Positions 9,840 to 19,588 of a DNA stretch of 64,000 nucleotides are shown here, piece by piece. This stretch comes from Siphonobacter sp. SORGH_AS_0500 (lineage in GTDB: Bacteria > Bacteroidota > Bacteroidia > Cytophagales > Spirosomataceae): NCBI RefSeq assembly GCF_002838835.1, contig NZ_NHPP01000006.1:186001-250000 (forward strand). The letters are read 5' to 3'. The position numbers and the translations under genes were made by a program. The notes under the pieces were generated by a model. That model was given only the letters and a program-made list of their open reading frames with translations. It was not told where the DNA came from and searched no databases. The first letter of the stretch is position 1; each line of letters opens with the position of its first letter.

Positions 9840-11327
9840 ATGAAAATCTTCTCTGTCGATCAGATCCGCCGTTGGGATTCTTATACCATTGAACACGAGC
9901 CTATTACTTCCATTGATCTCATGGAACGAGCCGCTCTTGCTTTTACCGAATGGTTGCTCCGCACGGGTATGGTGGAAACGCATCATGACATTTCAATTGT
10001 TTGCGGACTGGGTAATAACGGTGGCGACGGTCTCGCTATCGCCCGATTACTGAAGCAGGCGGGATATCTGCCTAAGGTATCTATCGTTAAACACACCGAC
10101 CGAAGTTCTGAGGACTTTGAAGTCAATTTGGGCCGTTACGAACATTTGGATACGGTGCATTGGGTGAGCCAGAGCGACGAGTTACATTTCTCACCCAGTG
10201 GTGTAATCATTGATGCCTTAATGGGCTCAGGTCTGAGCCGCGGATTGACAGGTTTACTGGCAGAAGTAGTTCAGAAAATAAATAACAGCGGGGCAGAAAT
10301 TATCTCAGTGGATATTGCCTCTGGTTTATTTGCCAATCAGGCCAATGCCGAAGAAGATGTCATTATTAAACCTACTTACACCGTAAGCTTTCAGGCCCCC
10401 AAACTGGCTTTTCTTCAGCCCAAAAATGTGCAGTACGTAGGCAAATGGCAAACGGTAGATATTGGTTTGCATGCGGTCTATGCAGAACAAACCCCTACCA
10501 ACTGGTTCTTTACCAATGCTTTAGCCTTGCCTCAATTACCCGAACGGAGTGGGTTCGCAAATAAGGGAAACTTTGGTCATGCTTTATTGATTGCAGGAAG
10601 TTTAGGTAAAATCGGAGCCGCTGTACTAGCCTCCCGTTCCTGCCTGCGGAGTGGCGTGGGTCTGCTCACCGTTCAGGTACCTCGGTGCGGGTATGACATT
10701 ATGCAAACCTCCGTACCGGAAGCGATGTGTATGGTTGATGAGGACAGGGAAGAAATAACAACTAGCCAGGATTGGTCGAAATATTCGGCCATTGGGATTG
10801 GTCCAGGTCTGGGGAAATCAGAGAAAACCAAAGCTTTTATGCGTCATTTTCTTTCCAAAACTCAGAAAATCCCCTGTGTAATTGATGCGGATGCTTTGAA
10901 CATACTGTCAGAAGAGCGGGATTTATTGAATCTATTACCCGAAAAAACCGTCCTTACTCCTCATCCTAAAGAGTTTGAACGCTTACTCGGTAAGCCCTGG
11001 AAAAACGATTACGAAAAACTGGAGTTACTGCGGGAGTTCTGCGAAAAACATCAGGTAACAGTAGTATTAAAAGGGCAGCATACCGTGGTAGCAACGCCTG
11101 ATGGCCAGTTTCATTTTAATTCAACGGGCAATCCTGGCATGGCCACGGGTGGCACAGGTGACGTTCTGACTGGCGTTATTACTGCTTTGCTGGCTCAGCA
11201 ACTAGAACCCAAGGAAGCTGCCATACTAGGCGTTTATCGCCACGGCGAAGCAGGGGACCGGGCAGCGGCAAAATATGGCTTTGTAGCTCTAAAGGCCGGA
11301 GATGTTGCCGAATCACTTCGCTGGTAA
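9840..11327 (+). CDS. nnr: Bifunctional NAD(P)H-hydrate epimerase / ADP-dependent dehydratase
   Basis: 495 residues, typical for the fused YjeF enzyme. The N-terminal epimerase (1-215) shows the glycine-rich CGLGNNGGDGLAIARLL and the Asp-containing VSVDIASGL-like stretch. The C-terminal dehydratase (about 235-495) shows NKGNFGHALLIAGS, DADALNIL and the ATP-site motif NPGMATGGTGDVLTG. It repairs damaged NADHX/NADPHX in the cytoplasm: the first domain epimerises R to S, the second dehydrates S using ADP. Stand-alone gene with a short leader; housekeeping. Confidence 0.93.
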   Translation: MKIFSVDQIRRWDSYTIEHEPITSIDLMERAALAFTEWLLRTGMVETHHDISIVCGLGNNGGDGLAIARLLKQAGYLPKVSIVKHTDRSSEDFEVNLGRYEHLDTVHWVSQSDELHFSPSGVIIDALMGSGLSRGLTGLLAEVVQKINNSGAEIISVDIASGLFANQANAEEDVIIKPTYTVSFQAPKLAFLQPKNVQYVGKWQTVDIGLHAVYAEQTPTNWFFTNALALPQLPERSGFANKGNFGHALLIAGSLGKIGAAVLASRSCLRSGVGLLTVQVPRCGYDIMQTSVPEAMCMVDEDREEITTSQDWSKYSAIGIGPGLGKSEKTKAFMRHFLSKTQKIPCVIDADALNILSEERDLLNLLPEKTVLTPHPKEFERLLGKPWKNDYEKLELLREFCEKHQVTVVLKGQHTVVATPDGQFHFNSTGNPGMATGGTGDVLTGVITALLAQQLEPKEAAILGVYRHGEAGDRAAAKYGFVALKAGDVAESLRW

Positions 11328-11465
11328 TGTTCTGATCAATAGGTAATTAGGCCTTAGTAATACTTTTCCAATATTAAATTTTACTTTCAATGTTATCAAA
11401 TTGTTAATTTTTGATGAAATTATGGTTAAGTTCGAATATCAATCCGGGTTAACCTAAGTTTCGCG

Positions 11466-11978
11466 ATGAAGACAATTTTCTATACAGCCTTATGCCTTTT
11501 TGCTTTAGCCTCTTGCACCTCTAGCAAAGTTCGTGTAGAGACTACCCTCGATGAGCGGGTTTCATTAGCCTATAATCGGACCTATTCTATTCTGAAAAGT
11601 TCTGGACTACAGGGTTTTGCTGAAGAGAATCAGCAGATCATTGTGGATGAAATCGAGCGACAAATGCGTGCTCGAGGATATACCTATCAGGAGGAAAAAG
11701 GAGATTTATCCGTGCTCTTTTCGGTGTATTCAGACGCGTTCCGACTTAAACAAACGGACCCGGCTTACTCGGCCAGCAAATTGAAAAAAGGTACCTTATT
11801 AATTCACCTGGTAGACGAAACCCTGAACCGTTCGGTTTGGATGGGGTATGCTTCCGGGCTGTTTGAAAAAACGCAGGCAATACCTGAAAGTCAGGTTCGT
11901 TCGGCCACTCGTCGCATCATGGACCAATATCCCGCTTTGGCGTATGGATACGTGCCCATGAAAATGGCTCAACAGTAA
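11466..11978 (+). CDS. DUF4136-family lipoprotein
   Basis: 170 residues with a lipoprotein signal (LFALASC, lipidated Cys at about 17). The body fits DUF4136: VRVETTLDERVSLAYNRTYSI near the start, DEIERQMRARGYTYQEEKGDLSVLFSVYSD in the middle (read in two blocks), and a C-terminal helix. Probably anchored to the outer membrane; function unknown in the family. Followed by a terminator. Confidence 0.8.
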   Translation: MKTIFYTALCLFALASCTSSKVRVETTLDERVSLAYNRTYSILKSSGLQGFAEENQQIIVDEIERQMRARGYTYQEEKGDLSVLFSVYSDAFRLKQTDPAYSASKLKKGTLLIHLVDETLNRSVWMGYASGLFEKTQAIPESQVRSATRRIMDQYPALAYGYVPMKMAQQ

Positions 11979-12016
11979 CATTTGTTTGAAGTTTGATTTT
12001 GTTTGAAAGTTTGAAT

Positions 12017-12050
12017 AAAGCGAGCTGGGTTTTACCTGGCTCGCTTTTCG
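12017..12050 (+). terminator. Rho-independent terminator
   Basis: aagcgagc at about 12018-12025 pairs with gctcgctt at 12039-12046, then T residues. Ends the DUF4136 transcript. Confidence 0.7.
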
Positions 12051-12124
12051 TTTTCAATCCTCATTGGGAATGGCGTCTAGTTTGAATCGAAGACCAACAG
12101 GAGATTTTTAGTTAACTCATCTAT

Positions 12125-12161
12125 AAACAAAAATTCGCCGAACCCAGAGGGTTCGGCGAAT
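12125..12161 (-). terminator. Minus-strand hairpin terminator without an assigned gene
   Basis: Perfect 13-bp stem (12133-12145 with 12149-12161, loop aga). A T-rich tract follows only on the minus strand (tttttgttt, 12132-12124), so it should stop leftward transcription. The annotated genes on both sides run rightward. A leftward 65-codon frame with a TTG start (12362-12165) ends 3 bp before the stem, but it matches no family I know. Confidence 0.55.
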
Positions 12162-12403
12162 CCGTTATTGGTCTTTCTTCCCATTTGAAAACCATATTTT
12201 GAACGTTACTAATGTGCATGAATAGCAACGTGAATAGGCATTCCAATTTTCTGGTGCTTTTAGCTGTCCCAGAAATATCTTATGCAATAATACATACAAT
12301 ATTGAATCATACAAAGAAATATTTGAATTTTTTTGCGTAATTTTTTTCAGTGTTCGAATCAATTAAAGCGGTAAGGAGCTCGAACTGAGATTAATGGATA
12401 CTT

Positions 12404-13827
12404 TTGAAGACTTGTTCGTCCCTTATGCTTGCTACTTTACTTAGTACACTTCTTCATTTTCAGTCAGTTAGCACTTCGTTACCTGATTCCAGTTATGTTA
12501 TTGTTCAGGAAATCAAGTTTACGGGTAATCGCCGGACCAAAGAATTCATTATTAGAAGAGAGTTGGATTTTCGGGAAGGAGATACGTTAGCTACCGCGAC
12601 CTTAATGGATCGGCTGGAGCGAAATCGGCGAAAAGTCTTTAATACCAATCTCTTCGTTACCGCTGAAACGAAAGTTAATGTTCTCCAAAGCCCTGATTCT
12701 ACCACCCTTGCTCAGATTGAATTCGACTTACGTGAGCAATGGTATATTCTTGGTTTTCCGGTGTTTCAATTAGCGGATCGGAATTTCAATGAATGGTGGA
12801 CGGAGCGAAACCGCGACTTAAGCCGAACGATTTACGGTGTTAACCTACGGCATTATAACGTTCGGGGTAGGGCAGAGCAACTGAAAATTAATCTTGAATT
12901 TGGCTTTGCTCAGTATTACGACCTGTCGTATTACATTCCTTATATTGATAAAAAGCAGAAAATTGGCGTGACGCTGGGCGTTTCTTACAACACCACAAAG
13001 AACTTACCTTATCGAACCAATCACGATAAGCTGGTGTATTTGCGAAGCGATGAACTATTGAGGGATCGTTTTTATACCAACATCATCTTCCGGCGTCGAA
13101 ACCATTACTACGATTTTCAGACGCTGGAATTGCGTTATGCCTCAAACGTGGTTGCGGATACCATTGCGGCTTTAAATCCTAATTATTTTCTGGAAAGCCG
13201 AACGCGGCAAAAGTACTTTCTGGCTTCCTATGGCTATACCTATGATTTTCGGGACAAGGCCCAGTATCCGCTCAGAGGTTTTGTATTCGGAGCCTTACTC
13301 AATCGGTATGGGCTTTTACCGGGCGATGATATCAACCTGACGGATCTGACGGTAGGCTTTGCCCGGTATAAGCCGCTGGGTGGGAAATGGTATTACGGAG
13401 CCGTAGCCGAAGGAAAAACGTCCTATCCGCAGTTGCAACCTTACTTACAGACGAGAGGCTTGGGTTATCTCAGCGATCTGGTGAGGGGATACGAGTTATT
13501 TACCATAGATGGCCAGCATTATTTTTACCTGAAAAACACGTTTCGGTATCAGTTGCTCGATAAAAAGATTTTCCTGAAACCACTTCGAAAAATCCGGCAG
13601 TTTAATACCATTCCACTGGAAATTTACCCCAATGCCTTCATTGATGCGGGACAGTCCTGGAATCAGTACCGAGGGTATTATAACAGCGTTTTGCGAATAA
13701 ATTTCTTCTGGGTTATGGCGTAGGCGTCGATTTTGTAACCTGGTATAATGGCGTTCTCAGAATCCACTATGCCTTTACCAAAGATGGCGTAGGCGGTTTT
13801 CGATTTAACTTAGCCAGAGAGTTTTAG
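12404..13827 (+). CDS. POTRA/Omp85-like outer-membrane protein, frameshifted near the 3' end
   Basis: Signal peptide (about 1-25), one POTRA-like domain (YVIVQEIKFTGNRRTKEFII to about 110), then a beta-barrel with aromatic-rich strands (YYDLSYYIPYIDKKQ, YDFRDKAQYPLRGFVFGAL), as in BamA/TamA-related proteins. The reading frame stops at 13723 after FFWVMA. Adding one T to the T4 run at 13689-13692 gives NSVFANKFLLGYGVGVDF and continues to a stop at 13827, ending in FRFNLAREF, a normal barrel end with a terminal Phe. Likely an intact gene with a sequencing indel. It would sit in the outer membrane; whether it inserts proteins or exports a partner is unknown. Confidence 0.8.
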
Positions 13828-13834
13828 AAAACAA

Positions 13835-13865
13835 AACAGCCGGGTGGAAGCCCGGCTGTTTTGGT
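13835..13865. terminator. Bidirectional terminator between convergent genes
   Basis: 10-bp stem aacagccggg (13835-13844) with cccggctgtt (13851-13860). A T-rich tract lies on the minus side (ttttgtttt), with a short TT on the plus side. Serves the susD end and the Omp85-like gene end. Confidence 0.7.
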
Positions 13866-13886
13866 AAACTGTAGTACAGAAGAATA

Positions 13887-15326
13887 TTACTTATCCCACC
13901 AAACAGGTGTAGCATCCGTATCTGGACCTTGACGGGAAATAACTGCGTTATAATTATCTGAGTTCAAATCACGCTCAGTCGTAGGGTATGCCTGACGTAA
14001 AGGAATCTGTTTGGTCGCATTAACTGCTCCGGGTGCAGGCTTGAGGAAGTTAGGATATCCTGTTCTACGCCATTCTGACCAAGCTTCGTAACCTTGCATG
14101 TAAAGGGCCACCCATTTTTGGGTACCAATCAGTTCCAGAGCCTTATCATCTGAATAAGCAACGTTAGCATTAGTAATATAAGCTGTGTATGTCGCGTCTG
14201 AATATACTCCCCATTGATCCATAGAAGCCTTGATAGCGGCTTCGTACAGAGTTTTGGCATTGCCCGTAATCCAGCCTAATTTAACCGCTTCCGCCTGGCT
14301 GAACAGCACCTGCGAGTAGGTCATAACATTGGCCGGGGCAGAAATGACTGTACGTAATGAAGCAGCTGGTAATGAAACGTCTGCAGCTTTTACACCAGGG
14401 TTTGTGATACCGTAAGGCATCCCAACGTAGTCTTGTTTACTAGTCGATTTGTCAGCAAATGCTGGTAAACGAGGATCGGAAAGTGGCTTGATGTAGTTAA
14501 TCAAAGGTGCACTAACCGCAAAATCCAAACGACCTGAAGTCACAAAACTGGAAAACCAGGGGTTAGGGTACGTATCGTTGTAATTGTAACGAACGTTGTC
14601 AGAATTAGAAGCCAGTGGGCCATCTTGCATAGCAGCTACAAACTCAGATTTACCTTTGGTTGGATCAACTTTTGACAAGCGTAAAGCCAAAATCATTCGT
14701 AAAGAGGCTGCGAATTTCTTCCAGCGAGTAGCGTTTCCACTTAAAATGATATCTCCTTTTACCGCTGTTCCGCCATCGAATTGAGCTGCTGCTTCTTTCA
14801 ACTCTTTGAACAAATCCGTATAAATATCTTTCTGAGCATCAAAAGAAGGCGTGAAATCCTGACTTCCTTTTAATGCTTCTGAATACGGAATGTCACCAAA
14901 GCGGTCGGTGAGTACGGAAAAGAAGTAAGCACGAATAATTCGGGCTACAGCAATCTGGTTGGCATTAGAACCATTGGTCGTTACACCAGATTTAGTGGCA
15001 TCATCTGAGTTTACCTTGATGATGTAATTGAGAGCAACTAATGGACCGGTATAAAACCCATTATAGTTGAACGAAGTACCTTGATAACGAGAGTTTTGCG
15101 TATAAGTAATTTCAGACCAATGCTGAGCATATAGAATGGGCTGGGCATCACTTGCTGTAACTGCTGCACCAAAATTAACTTCTGCTCCTGAAAGTAATGC
15201 GGCAGTACTGGCGACCGAAGCTCGGTTAGGATCTACGTTCATGTTGCCAAAATCGCTACAGGACGAAACAAGAGCCATTAAGCCTAATAGACCAACAATG
15301 GGTTTCTTGAATGCTATTTTTTTCAT
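13887..15326 (-). CDS. SusD/RagB-like outer-membrane lipoprotein (SusD-like_2 type)
   Basis: 479 residues. Lipoprotein signal with Cys in LMALVSSCSDF, then a SusD-like helical (TPR) fold: DPNRASVASTAALLSGAEVNF, RIIRAYFFSVLTDRFGDIPYSEALKG and QKWVALYMQGYEAWSEWRRTG are typical landmarks. SusD proteins cap the SusC barrel and bind oligosaccharide or peptide at the cell surface. It lies 79 bp downstream of susC with a hairpin between them. The substrate cannot be told from sequence; proximity to rhamnose genes is only suggestive, as the lactate genes lie between. Confidence 0.92.
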   Translation of the reverse strand: MKKIAFKKPIVGLLGLMALVSSCSDFGNMNVDPNRASVASTAALLSGAEVNFGAAVTASDAQPILYAQHWSEITYTQNSRYQGTSFNYNGFYTGPLVALNYIIKVNSDDATKSGVTTNGSNANQIAVARIIRAYFFSVLTDRFGDIPYSEALKGSQDFTPSFDAQKDIYTDLFKELKEAAAQFDGGTAVKGDIILSGNATRWKKFAASLRMILALRLSKVDPTKGKSEFVAAMQDGPLASNSDNVRYNYNDTYPNPWFSSFVTSGRLDFAVSAPLINYIKPLSDPRLPAFADKSTSKQDYVGMPYGITNPGVKAADVSLPAASLRTVISAPANVMTYSQVLFSQAEAVKLGWITGNAKTLYEAAIKASMDQWGVYSDATYTAYITNANVAYSDDKALELIGTQKWVALYMQGYEAWSEWRRTGYPNFLKPAPGAVNATKQIPLRQAYPTTERDLNSDNYNAVISRQGPDTDATPVWWDK

Positions 15327-15348
15327 ATTATTTTTTATGTCTAAAAGA

Positions 15349-15389
15349 CTTGATAGAGACCATGAAATATTCCTGAATACTCTATCAAG
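15349..15389 (-). promoter_or_regulatory. Intercistronic hairpin between susC and susD
   Basis: 10-bp stem cttgatagag (15349-15358) with ctctatcaag (15380-15389), directly after the susC stop. It lacks a long T-tract, so it may protect the susC mRNA end or attenuate susD rather than terminate fully. Confidence 0.4.
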
Positions 15390-15405
15390 CCTTTAAATGC
15401 AATGA

Positions 15406-18400
15406 TTAAAGTCCAAATTTCACGTTGAAACCAACTGAACGAACTGGAATTTGCTGACCACCTTCGCCCCAGAATGTTTGCGTTTCAGAGGGATCGATTC
15501 CACCACCTACTTTGCTGTAGATTAAGAAAGGATTGCGAACCATAAAGGCTACATAAGCCGTTTTGAAGGGGGTATTACGAATCCAGGCTACGGGCAGATT
15601 ATATCCCAAGTTAACTTCACGAAGTTTGACATACGTTTTGTCGAAAATCCAGTTTTCATTCAAATCAAACAGGCGTGTTTCGTAGAGTGACTGAGCATCT
15701 GCGTAGGTTGTATTAGGTGTTCCGTCAGCTTTTACCGAATTAGGGAACAAGACACCACCACCATTAGCGGGATCATCACGCTTGGGGTTTCCTTTATCAT
15801 TCAAGCCAGCCGTTTCTGCACTTATGCCCGAACCAGCCGAGAACATGCGTGTGGTTGAGTAAAACTTGCCACCTAATAACCAGTCAATGTTAAAACGCAG
15901 TGTAACACCTTTGTAGTTAAACGTACTAAGGAAACCACCTTTCATTTTTGGTAACACAGTAGCCAGATCCTGGCCGGCTGTTGAGAGAGGCAAACCATTT
16001 GCATCTACTAGGATTTTACCGTTGCTTGGGCTGTCAATCTTATTACCGTTAGCATCAACAGCTTGATACCGCTGGAATTGACGTCCAACGATAGTACCCC
16101 AGTCTGAGCCTTCTCTGGCAATGAAACCTAAACTGGTACCACCGAAACGAGGAACTCCATTAAATAACGAGTTCTGGAGTAAATCATAGGTTTTTAAGCC
16201 AGCGGCTAGTTCAACAACCTTTGAACGACTGCGATCTAAGTTAATATCAAAGTCCCAGGTAAAGTCTTTAGTCTTAACTGGAACAGCGTTGATGTGTAAT
16301 TCCATCCCTTGTGAGCGAATGTTACCTGCATTGACCAGAGCAGTACTGTAACCACTAGAACCGGGAACGGCCAAGGGAAGAATCTGATTCGTGTTATCCT
16401 GACGGTACACCGTAAACTCTAAACCAATTCGGTTATTAAGGAACTTCAGGTCAATTCCTCCTTCATAACCGCTGGATAATCCTGGCTTAAGGTTTTGGTT
16501 AGGTAATTGAGTCGGGATAGATTGCGTCGTATTACTACCGTATTTTGTACCGGTATTAAATACCGTATAGATTTGATAGGGGTCCAAATCTGAACCTACT
16601 TGAGCAAAGGATCCACGAATTTTTCCATAAGAAAGAATACGTTTGTTACTCAGGAATTCAGAGAAAATCAAACCAGCCGTTACGGATGGGTAGAAATACG
16701 AGTTATTATTTACAGGCAACGTTGAGGACCAGTCGTTACGGGCAGTTGCTTCAATAAATAACAGGTCATTGTAATCTAAGCTCAACAAACCATAGACACT
16801 TCTAACTTCTCTTCTGGAGTTATAATTAGTGAATGACCCTGGAGTAGCAGAGTTAATGATGTTATAGTAGTTAGGAATCGAAAGCCCACCGTTCGTATTC
16901 ATCGCCAGATAATCCCGGGTATTTTTCCGAATGTTTCCACCCGCATTGGCATTCACGGTGAATTTGCCAAACTTCTTATTGTAAGAAAGTAACGTTTCGT
17001 AGTTATCCTCCCGACGACTATCATTTGATGTTCCGTAGTATGCTGTTCCTTTAGTAAAAGAAGCTATACGACGATCATAATAAGCATTCAGGAAGTCACG
17101 ACGAGCTACTACCATAAGGCTCAGAGCCTCCGAAAACTTGTAAGTTAGACCAAAGTCACCGAAAAGGCGTTCATTCTTTTCGTTATTAATGTTTTCGTAT
17201 ACTTGCGTATAAGGGTTATCCCAATATAAAGGGGTAGTATTTTCAGGACCTGTGATGTTCCAACTGCGATAAGTACCATCTGGGTTTTTGTAATTACGGA
17301 GCTGGGTCATATCCAACTGACGTTGGAACCACTGGTTGAATGAACCAATGGTCTGGTTTTGCCCACTGTAGCCATCAGCAGGCCGATTACGCGTTTTTTC
17401 CGTTGAATAGTTAACATTCAAATTAGCCGTAAATTTGGGCGTAATGTTGATACCTAACTTACCAGAAAGATAGTCCCGATGTTGTTGGCTGTTAGGAATA
17501 GTACCTTTTACATTGTAATTGGTATAGGACACACGGGCGTTGAAAAGTTCCGTCGACTTACTGATAGCAATGTTTGTGTTTACAGTTGCTCCCGTTTGGA
17601 AAAAGCTGCGAACGTTGTTAGGCTGGGGAGAAAAAGGAACCTGCTTTCCAAAATCCGGATCTGAAGGAATCCAGGAATACCAGGGTCTATAGAGTGTACC
17701 ATCCATGCGAGGTCCCCAGCTTTCATCAGCTGAGTAATCAATCAGATTCTGTCCGTTAAATGAAGCCCAACTAGCAGGGTGGATGGCAGGATTGTATTCA
17801 AATTTGCTAAATTCCTGCGAATAACCACCGCCATATTCGTTCTGATACTTAGGTAACAATGAAACATTGTCGAAAGTGGTGCTGTGGTTAACATCAATTC
17901 CTAAACCTTGTTGGTTCTTACCCTTTTTCGTAGTAATGACTACTACCCCAGCAGAAGCCCGGTTACCGTATAAAGCAGACGCAGCAGGGCCTTTCAGTAC
18001 GTTCAATGATTCTACATCATCCATGTTGACATAGTTCACATCTGTAACCGTACCATCTACCACATACAGAGGGTCACCACCAGTGAGGGAGTTTACACCA
18101 CGAATACGGATAGCAGGAGTACCAAATTTAGCACCAGATTGGCTAAATACTTGTACACCAGCAACTTTACCAGCCAAGGCATCCGCTACGTTATTGTTAC
18201 GGGCAATGGCAAGGTTAGCACCTTTTACTTCCTGAATAGCGGAGTTAATAGCTTTTTTTTCACGGCCAATATTCAAAGCCGTTACTACTACTTCCTGCAG
18301 ATCGTCATTGCTAATTTTAAGAGTAACGTTGACTTCGGTACGATTCTCAACAGCTACTTCCTGCTTGAGAAACCCAATCGCTGTAAAAACTAAGATAGTG

Positions 18401-18603
18401 TTGTTTGTAACGTTGAGCTTGTATTCTCCATTCGGGTTTGTAGAGATACCGCGTGAAGTGCCCTTAATGGTTACGTTTACACCAGGGATAGGAGCTCCAT
18501 CATCACTTGAAGTAACTTTGCCTATCACAATTCGATCCTGGCCATACGCATGCATAGCAAGCGTACTGAGCAACATGACTGTCGCCAGTAGAATTTTTCT
18601 CAT
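15406..18603 (-). CDS. SusC/RagA-family TonB-linked outer-membrane protein
   Basis: 1,065 residues. Signal peptide to about residue 21 (HAYGQ), carboxypeptidase-regulatory-like domain (GKVTSSDDGAPIPGVNVTIK, about 27-105), plug domain (VVVTALNIGREKKAINSAIQ, then DALAGKVAGVQV, RIRGVNSLTGGDPLYVVDG and ALYGNRASAGVVVITTKKG), then a 22-strand barrel ending in SVGFNVKFGL. Imports a SusD-bound ligand using TonB energy. A strong promoter lies upstream at 18648-18678. Full length and intact. Confidence 0.95.
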   Translation of the reverse strand: MRKILLATVMLLSTLAMHAYGQDRIVIGKVTSSDDGAPIPGVNVTIKGTSRGISTNPNGEYKLNVTNNTILVFTAIGFLKQEVAVENRTEVNVTLKISNDDLQEVVVTALNIGREKKAINSAIQEVKGANLAIARNNNVADALAGKVAGVQVFSQSGAKFGTPAIRIRGVNSLTGGDPLYVVDGTVTDVNYVNMDDVESLNVLKGPAASALYGNRASAGVVVITTKKGKNQQGLGIDVNHSTTFDNVSLLPKYQNEYGGGYSQEFSKFEYNPAIHPASWASFNGQNLIDYSADESWGPRMDGTLYRPWYSWIPSDPDFGKQVPFSPQPNNVRSFFQTGATVNTNIAISKSTELFNARVSYTNYNVKGTIPNSQQHRDYLSGKLGINITPKFTANLNVNYSTEKTRNRPADGYSGQNQTIGSFNQWFQRQLDMTQLRNYKNPDGTYRSWNITGPENTTPLYWDNPYTQVYENINNEKNERLFGDFGLTYKFSEALSLMVVARRDFLNAYYDRRIASFTKGTAYYGTSNDSRREDNYETLLSYNKKFGKFTVNANAGGNIRKNTRDYLAMNTNGGLSIPNYYNIINSATPGSFTNYNSRREVRSVYGLLSLDYNDLLFIEATARNDWSSTLPVNNNSYFYPSVTAGLIFSEFLSNKRILSYGKIRGSFAQVGSDLDPYQIYTVFNTGTKYGSNTTQSIPTQLPNQNLKPGLSSGYEGGIDLKFLNNRIGLEFTVYRQDNTNQILPLAVPGSSGYSTALVNAGNIRSQGMELHINAVPVKTKDFTWDFDINLDRSRSKVVELAAGLKTYDLLQNSLFNGVPRFGGTSLGFIAREGSDWGTIVGRQFQRYQAVDANGNKIDSPSNGKILVDANGLPLSTAGQDLATVLPKMKGGFLSTFNYKGVTLRFNIDWLLGGKFYSTTRMFSAGSGISAETAGLNDKGNPKRDDPANGGGVLFPNSVKADGTPNTTYADAQSLYETRLFDLNENWIFDKTYVKLREVNLGYNLPVAWIRNTPFKTAYVAFMVRNPFLIYSKVGGGIDPSETQTFWGEGGQQIPVRSVGFNVKFGL

Positions 18604-18647
18604 ATTGTTTGGTTAAGGAGTTGTTGATTATTTTGGATAATCTAGTG

Positions 18648-18678
18648 CAAACGTAGTAAATAGTTTGTTTAATTTCAA
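18648..18678 (-). promoter_or_regulatory. Bacteroidota-type promoter for susCD
   Basis: Minus strand: TTG (18678-18676), 20 nt, TACGTTTG (18655-18648), an exact TAnnTTTG -7 element. Predicted leader of about 38 nt before the susC ATG. Confidence 0.7.
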
Positions 18679-18897
18679 AAATTAAAATTACCTAGAGGTG
18701 ATTGTTTTGTGATTTCTTCAAAAAAGTGCCCTTTTTATTAAAAAAATGATATGAAAAACACTTTTATGGTAAGTAGATATATAAAAAAAAAGAATAATCA
18801 AGACTAGATTTTTAATCTCAATTTTATTTATTAACTATAACTTTTTTGTTAAATTTTAAATGATAATTATTATTAAGATACGTGTATGAAAACAAAA

Positions 18898-18929
18898 CCC
18901 CCGCTCGCTAATTGACAGCGAGCCGGGGG
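18898..18929 (-). terminator. Terminator of the lutBC operon
   Basis: GC-rich stem: cccccgctcgct (18898-18909) with agcgagc plus ggggg (18917-18929, one bulged C). On the minus strand it is followed by ttttgtttt. Confidence 0.75.
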
Positions 18930-18955
18930 CTTTTATCGTTAAATGCGTAAGCTCC

Positions 18956-19546
18956 TTACTTAATAATAAACACTACCAGACTTCTGGCTCCGTGAGCTCC
19001 TACTACCAGAGACTGTTCAATATCAGCCGTTTTGGATGGACCCGCAATGAAGGTACCGAAGCCCGTTTCATCTACCTGAATTCGTTCATAAGCCTCGTGC
19101 ATGTTCGGAACGATGGTTTCCGCCCGAATCACCAATACCAGATGTTGCGTAATGAAGGGTAAGGCCCGCTGTTTCATTTCCTGTTCGGTTACCCAGATGG
19201 CTCCGTTTTCGGCTACGCCGTAACGCCCGGGGATAATCGCCAGGTTAATATCTTCCAATTCATGGGGATCAGTTATGTTTTCCAGATCTACATCAGCGAG
19301 ATAACGTAGGTCAGGAATCGTGACGGTTACTTCTTTAAAATTGGGAAATAACTCACCAATGCGTTGCGATACGGTGGGTAAGTCAGGAACGACCTCTACC
19401 GTTCCGCCAATCATTTGCAAGGTTTGCTGGTATTGCTCCAGCACATCGGGGTAATTCGATTCGAAGGTGAACTTGTCGGGCAGAGGTAATAAATCCGGCT
19501 TATTTTTTCGAATGGCACTTAATATAGATTCACGACTCGTTGACAT
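18956..19546 (-). CDS. lutC: Lactate utilisation protein C (LutC/YkgG family)
   Basis: 196 residues, LUD-domain protein. Landmarks: SRESILSAIRKNKPDL at the N-terminus, YGVAENGAIWVTEQE in the middle and FIAGPSKTADIEQSLVVGAHG near the end. With LutA and LutB it forms the membrane-associated iron-sulfur L-lactate oxidising complex that yields pyruvate. Starts 42 bp after the lutB stop, so co-transcribed, and is followed by a clear terminator. Confidence 0.92.
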   Translation of the reverse strand: MSTSRESILSAIRKNKPDLLPLPDKFTFESNYPDVLEQYQQTLQMIGGTVEVVPDLPTVSQRIGELFPNFKEVTVTIPDLRYLADVDLENITDPHELEDINLAIIPGRYGVAENGAIWVTEQEMKQRALPFITQHLVLVIRAETIVPNMHEAYERIQVDETGFGTFIAGPSKTADIEQSLVVGAHGARSLVVFIIK

Positions 19547-19588
19547 ATACCTAATAATATAGAAGGCATGGGCCTTCAGATGAGGATA

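Larger units (their letters stand above)
18604..18955. other. Intergenic region upstream of susC
   Basis: 352 bp, very AT-rich. It holds the susC promoter (18648-18678) and the lutC terminator (18898-18929). No ORF is supported. Confidence 0.5.

Noticed and set aside
12165..12362. 65-codon minus-strand frame
   Set aside because: TTG start, no recognisable motif; kept only as a possible sign of a leftward transcript because of the adjacent terminator.
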